Program-made: the position numbers and the translations under genes
In this document: positions 17,101 through 17,801 of the stretch, one piece after another
Layout of the letters: the number at the start of each line of letters is the position of its first letter
Numbering within the stretch: position 1 is the first letter of the stretch
From: JAIKWW01 sp052169645
GTDB taxonomy: Bacteria; Bacillota; Clostridia; Peptostreptococcales; Anaerovoracaceae
DNA length: 17,801 nucleotides
Direction of reading: 5' to 3'
Assembly: GCA_052169645.1 (NCBI GenBank)
Contig: JBQNCA010000031.1
Span: 1-17,801 of the forward strand
Notes under the pieces: model-generated
What the model was told of the DNA's origin: nothing
Seen by the model: the letters and a program-made list of their open reading frames with translations, nothing else
Database searches by the model: none

Positions 17101-17801
17101 TGATGAGAAGTCTGTTGAAGCGATAAAGAAGGCTATTGAAGCTGCAAACAAGGCTAACACCAAGAGTGAAATAGACACCGCAAAGGCTGAATTGGATAAG
17201 CTTGTTTCGGAACTTCTGTTGACGACAAATAATCCTACACCTCTTTCAAATGCAGACATAGCGGGAAAAGCATTTACGGAAAAAACCGTGGAAGCTGCAT
17301 TTATAAAGGGCTATAATGACGGGACATTCAAACCTGATGCTCTTATAACACGTGCAGAGGCGGCATCTATACTGACCAATTTTGTACAGGCGAATGTCGC
17401 TTCCGACAAGAGCTTCAGCGATGTCAAAAATGGAGCATGGTATAAATCCGCTGTAGAGAACCTGATAAGTTCCAAGATACTTTCAGGTTATACCGACGGT
17501 ACGTTTAAACCTGAAAATGCACTCACAAGAGCGGAGCTTGTGACTATCATAGCTCGTATAAAAGGTCTCGATACAGGTAAAAAGACCTTTGCGGATGTCA
17601 GTGACAATCATTGGGCTTCAAATGCGATTAAGGCTTGTGCGGATGCAGGTTACATAAACGGATATGAGGATGGAAGTTTCCGACCTGACAAAAATATCAG
17701 CCGTGCGGAATTCGTAGTAATAATCAATCGTGTATTCGGAATAAAGGATAAGGCAAATGTCGCCAAGACCTTCAAGGATGTAGCCCCTGATCACTGGGCT
17801 T
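11102..17801 (+). CDS. Giant Shr-like hemoprotein/heme receptor with NEAT, LRR and SLH domains (3' end outside window)
   Basis: The frame is open without a stop from ATG 11102 (AAAGGG 8 nt upstream) to the window edge, at least 2233 residues. Order: signal peptide (1-25, AMA|D); HID-like (DUF1533) repeats to about 838, with an unrecognised beta domain at 600-727 and a Pro/Glu linker at 250-268; NEAT-like domain 851-979; EF-hand loop 1015-1026; ten leucine-rich repeats 1053-1294; unknown domain 1320-1492; Shp-like domain about 1514-1620; NEAT 1630-1758; FIVAR-like helices 1765-1832; NEAT 1848-1962; Gly/Ser linker; FIVAR-like helices 1980-2043; SLH units from about 2058. HID-NEAT-LRR-NEAT is the layout of streptococcal Shr, which takes heme from hemoglobin. 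Here SLH modules would hold it to secondary wall polymers rather than a membrane helix. It likely feeds the NEAT and Shp proteins upstream. Confidence 0.85.
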   Translation, partial: MKRILAIALSLCMMITLMPMNVAMADTEKPVPQGVFVGYDDMEEQLIVSVKEDKRNNETLAYLKDIKVIEINGQSYSDINENPTEHYTFSLDESEYTINFSRPSDTLRVNKIVILTKSYADYSVDVENPYYEPYGNMFRILTSKEMTVGDDLAKAQCIAINIAYGVDDAVFNRAFREDIVSTSIDGKEYPKYCESDGKSFLTPFNKQLLIFDKYKEGKEALERYRLSDKHELIIKFSDGSQIMKRDEGYVEPSVPEPGTPEEPEDPGDIQFDNMAGDLKCVQISGIQGVGQAIKLQSKLPKSKWYDTFYKNIRYVVIDDKEIIDKNENPGDIKLVDGNLVVATFTQIKDGTHDVKIYFADKSFAEYKPGMYTQPENPVNPFDKPQEPEGDFGKNFTIKDMYFIKEYGTDTFKVEFENCDSSKFSSNIDKAKIVINGKSFKSSIFVFSGWRSTLYTSDENVLDIIKKGGNVDFNIVWEDKSKTSFSKNIEIPKSNEFFPIANYFVVKENHKLILKIKFNKFDKTEVEKQIKEFRVNGKVFDISVLNFGNLITEVSDDGVISELVNKPDSKIEIEWKDGSVSSKSENLDIPDISNDKPVSQKDANTGIEVDYYSSDFDTDVELKVETVDPNAENISDKITDLDSLRKIKKNIELYDISFVKDEKQKTPASEVTVKIPVGIHDTDMQYFAVYHVNEEKTRDQISSVKIEDGFITFKTKELSLFVVASGDANEKPLTPGNLATDIGIDKVVLRDNGTELSIYISDYNNKIKVYKKSVLNALSKAEYRINGVDFKNITESGVRIYPSYEALSVSNCSALIKAYNRKPDGYIGITFEDGTHWDNGKPDVEVPANEFELGEKLSDGDYTLTYKAINRETGKKSSFAGYFSNKVHLKAENGVYTLTFLGNNFAKNILDFSVQSDNKFADAKIEPYKGLKNKKIFTMPVNKLDETHLGAVLVGIDGIQDSDIKDYTKYKTFDIEFEGPVKKGWDDFEKDQDAEQLKKENDKNLYLKLTSAGVKDANNNGILEPEELMKAEGTLNLTNEIYPATPDISMLKDLGPGVNTLYLNGNQIESIPEGLFDNMTNLTVLYIAGNKLSSLPEDIFKNNSNLLELDLASNSIQNLSSKTFEPLKELNILDLSSSGYQSLPEDLLKYNSNLQEIYLYDNELKTIPENFFADKRYLRDVHLNGNMLTKLPASLSGCKRLNKLWAYENKITEIPEGLTNLRHLCNIDLSNNLISKVPEKFWVQISTNVKNHGDTESKLDISNNLISDIPFEKMAKAGSKKFVKIDVSRNLLRSDIDDKYKQVLESAGIVLSNESKNFYQPQKTVIDAKATAAKGKIVLTQDLDMVEAGIWITTEGVNETPLFLTKEDFRNFFDNTLKVKYNIRTENRNRAAAEVLDAQGFDWKIRTVITKNTDEGGKVIYNRYADNTVHKGKTGDIDPVDGQKLEFDDPDMKKGDEYTLTRVIMTKAGASPFKNTLTYAVNFSATEDALSGSEAVEMPFVIRKAAGEGISGASGAFEPSAQVRQIGDKWQVTLTAKAMSMGNSPVKGHVEKFYLYDNKDAMLSAKPEDRRAVTVVSKYTDAGKEYPEKIQFTLNEKPAQVYAGAYVDIMGRDVEMIFDFTGNESPETANSWKVPLKVENHDKGGVSMADGCLGKYVTVKKVEGGYDYIFETPIFNIAGMNIESWLTNIKMFRSENRYKVKDATEHRILNKDGDRFTSIGVIFPDKEKRLVAEISANGMPMKDIPIFVSLDWDKATVEGSEPEEENKTLAEKHLARRIAEAELLLANGNKYTSASKSGLEKALAAGKLAIQAKVDADMEKAARDLERAMNALKTEGSSGGGSDNPNPVHRTVNAYLKHATKDRASMADKGMDHKVDVTEENGRATYTVYFKPIEVNGIKGDVNSIIVGGTAAEKVAGRGDYTQGFRFTRAAIGEKEIPLSFVVSVMPGEQEAILLIEPDSIPSGNGGGSGGSGGGASNPDKADLNKLIEKATELIKEKDKYDEKSVEAIKKAIEAANKANTKSEIDTAKAELDKLVSELLLTTNNPTPLSNADIAGKAFTEKTVEAAFIKGYNDGTFKPDALITRAEAASILTNFVQANVASDKSFSDVKNGAWYKSAVENLISSKILSGYTDGTFKPENALTRAELVTIIARIKGLDTGKKTFADVSDNHWASNAIKACADAGYINGYEDGSFRPDKNISRAEFVVIINRVFGIKDKANVAKTFKDVAPDHWA
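11201..13615 (+). repeat. HID-like (DUF1533) domain repeats in the giant receptor
   Basis: About six units of 90-130 residues share a core strand of the form I-N/D-G-K-x-F/Y: INGQSY at 71, IDGKEY at 184, IDDKEI at 317, INGKSF at 434, VNGKVF at 534 and INGVDF at 784. Several end in a strand of the form I-x-F/W-x-D-G-S/T. In Shr two such domains bind hemoglobin (hemoglobin-interacting domains). The units are divergent at sequence level, so they are old duplications. A different beta domain (600-727, ending in FKTKELSLFVVASG) interrupts units five and six. Confidence 0.6.
14144..14179 (+). other. EF-hand-like calcium loop before the LRR region
   Basis: Residues 1015-1026 read DANNNGILEPEE: Asp1, Asn3, Asn5, Gly6, hydrophobic at 8 and Glu at 12 match the canonical EF-hand calcium loop. 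It lies between the first NEAT-like domain and the LRR array and could stiffen that junction on calcium binding. Only one loop is seen, as in dockerin- or LRR-linked EF loops of clostridial surface proteins. Confidence 0.55.
14258..14995 (+). repeat. Leucine-rich repeat array in the giant receptor
   Basis: About ten units of 22-25 residues lie at residues 1053-1294 with pattern LxxLxLxxNxIxxIPxxxF, e.g. VNTLYLNGNQIESIPEGLF and LTVLYIAGNKLSSLPEDIF. The last two units are less regular. Such arrays form a curved solenoid used for binding partners. Shr has an LRR segment in the equivalent place between NEAT domains. Confidence 0.85.
15640..15960 (+). other. Shp-like heme-binding domain within the giant receptor
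   Basis: Residues about 1514-1620 contain GDKWQVTLTAKAMSMGN (Met1538, Met1540) and AYVDIMGRDVEMIF (Met1609). The MGR-D/E-V element and the GxW-VTL strand also occur in the free-standing Shp-like protein at 7003-7893, so this is probably a fused relative. In Shp the MGR methionine is a heme ligand; Met1609 is the matching residue. Confidence 0.5.
15989..16375 (+). other. NEAT domain (second) of the giant receptor
   Basis: Residues 1630-1758 begin SWKVPLKVENHDKGGVSMAD, with SMAD (Ser1646, Met1647) in the position of the NEAT heme-lid helix, and end with a FVSLDWD strand like the NEAT C-terminal strand. NGMPM (Met1738, Met1740) takes the place where tyrosine ligands occur in Isd-type NEATs. Confidence 0.6.
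16643..16985 (+). other. NEAT domain (third) of the giant receptor
   Basis: Residues 1848-1962 start HRTVNAYLKHATKDRASMAD (lid Ser1864, Met1865) and include a VVSVMPG strand with Met1945. The layout matches the NEAT domain of the protein at 5654 (KLMHAEKDRLSMG), suggesting descent from a common module. It is bounded by FIVAR-like helices and a glycine-rich linker. Confidence 0.6.
17038..17230 (+). other. FIVAR-like three-helix module before the SLH region
   Basis: Residues about 1980-2043 are an almost purely helical, Lys/Glu/Ala-rich stretch with the FIVAR pattern LxxxIxxAxxLxxxxxxY followed by LxxAIxxA. A similar module lies at residues 1765-1832. Such modules act as spacers or ligand-binding bundles on cell-wall proteins. 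The second joins the NEAT region to the wall anchor. Confidence 0.6.
17273..17801 (+). repeat. S-layer homology (SLH) units, wall anchor
   Basis: Repeated SLH signatures are clear: GYNDGTFKPDALITRAEA, GYTDGTFKPENALTRAEL and GYEDGSFRPDKNISRAEF, each about 60 residues apart; units two and three begin with FSDV (2105) and FADV (2163). A fourth begins at FKDVAPDHWA (2224) and is cut by the window edge. The first unit lacks the usual F-x-D-V start. The TRAE motif binds pyruvylated secondary wall polymer, so the protein is probably non-covalently wall-bound. Confidence 0.9.

Noticed and set aside
11102..17801. Frameshift or gene split within the long receptor frame
   Set aside because: The reading frame checked at several domain landmarks (residues 72, 784, 851, 1053, 1538, 2105 and the last visible codons) stays the same with no stop.
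1..17801. CRISPR arrays, insertion sequences, tRNA or rRNA genes
   Set aside because: I found no regularly spaced repeats, transposase frames, terminal inverted repeats or RNA-gene signatures on reading through the window.

Overview
The window looks like a heme- and iron-acquisition island from a low-to-moderate GC, Gram-positive, probably anaerobic clostridial Bacillota. The evidence is strong AGGAGG-type ribosome binding sites, a TTG start, Sec signal peptides, a lipobox lipoprotein, NEAT/Shp heme-binding domains and S-layer homology (SLH) modules. I cannot name the genus. All supported genes lie on the + strand.

Layout. Positions 1-393 hold the 3' end of a TPR-protein gene, followed by a probable terminator at 450-494. 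Positions 394-830 form an AT-rich control region with three related 14-bp dyads (504-517, 635-648, 725-738). The last dyad overlaps the -35 box of a good promoter candidate (732-760). Unit 1 (831-5534) encodes a small DUF454 membrane protein, two half-size ABC transporters of exporter fold that probably form a heterodimer (1212-3005, 2998-4671), and a winged-helix protein whose N-terminus resembles DtxR regulators (4692-5534). A 119-bp gap (5535-5653) carries a hairpin and another DtxR-box-like dyad.

Unit 2 starts at 5654. In order it encodes a NEAT-type membrane-anchored protein (TTG start), a Shp-like membrane-anchored heme protein (7003-7893), a heme-ABC lipoprotein (7871-8779), its FecCD-type permease (8769-9785), its ATPase (9775-10536), a flavodoxin (10560-11072), and a giant surface protein open from 11102 past the window end (at least 2233 residues). 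The giant protein has about six HID-like repeats, a NEAT-like domain, an EF-hand, ten leucine-rich repeats, a Shp-like domain, two more NEAT domains, two FIVAR-like helical modules and C-terminal SLH units.

Working model. The gene content parallels the streptococcal Shr -> Shp -> SiaABC/HtsABC heme relay. A Shr-like receptor, here held on the wall by SLH modules, captures hemoprotein or heme. Membrane-anchored NEAT/Shp proteins pass heme to the lipoprotein, and the permease/ATPase imports it. The flavodoxin may supply electrons for anaerobic heme or iron processing. The unit-1 ABC pair may move heme, a siderophore or a porphyrin. A DtxR-like regulator beside DtxR-box-like dyads suggests iron or heme control. 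Gene families are read from motifs by eye, and the pathway and regulation are inference.
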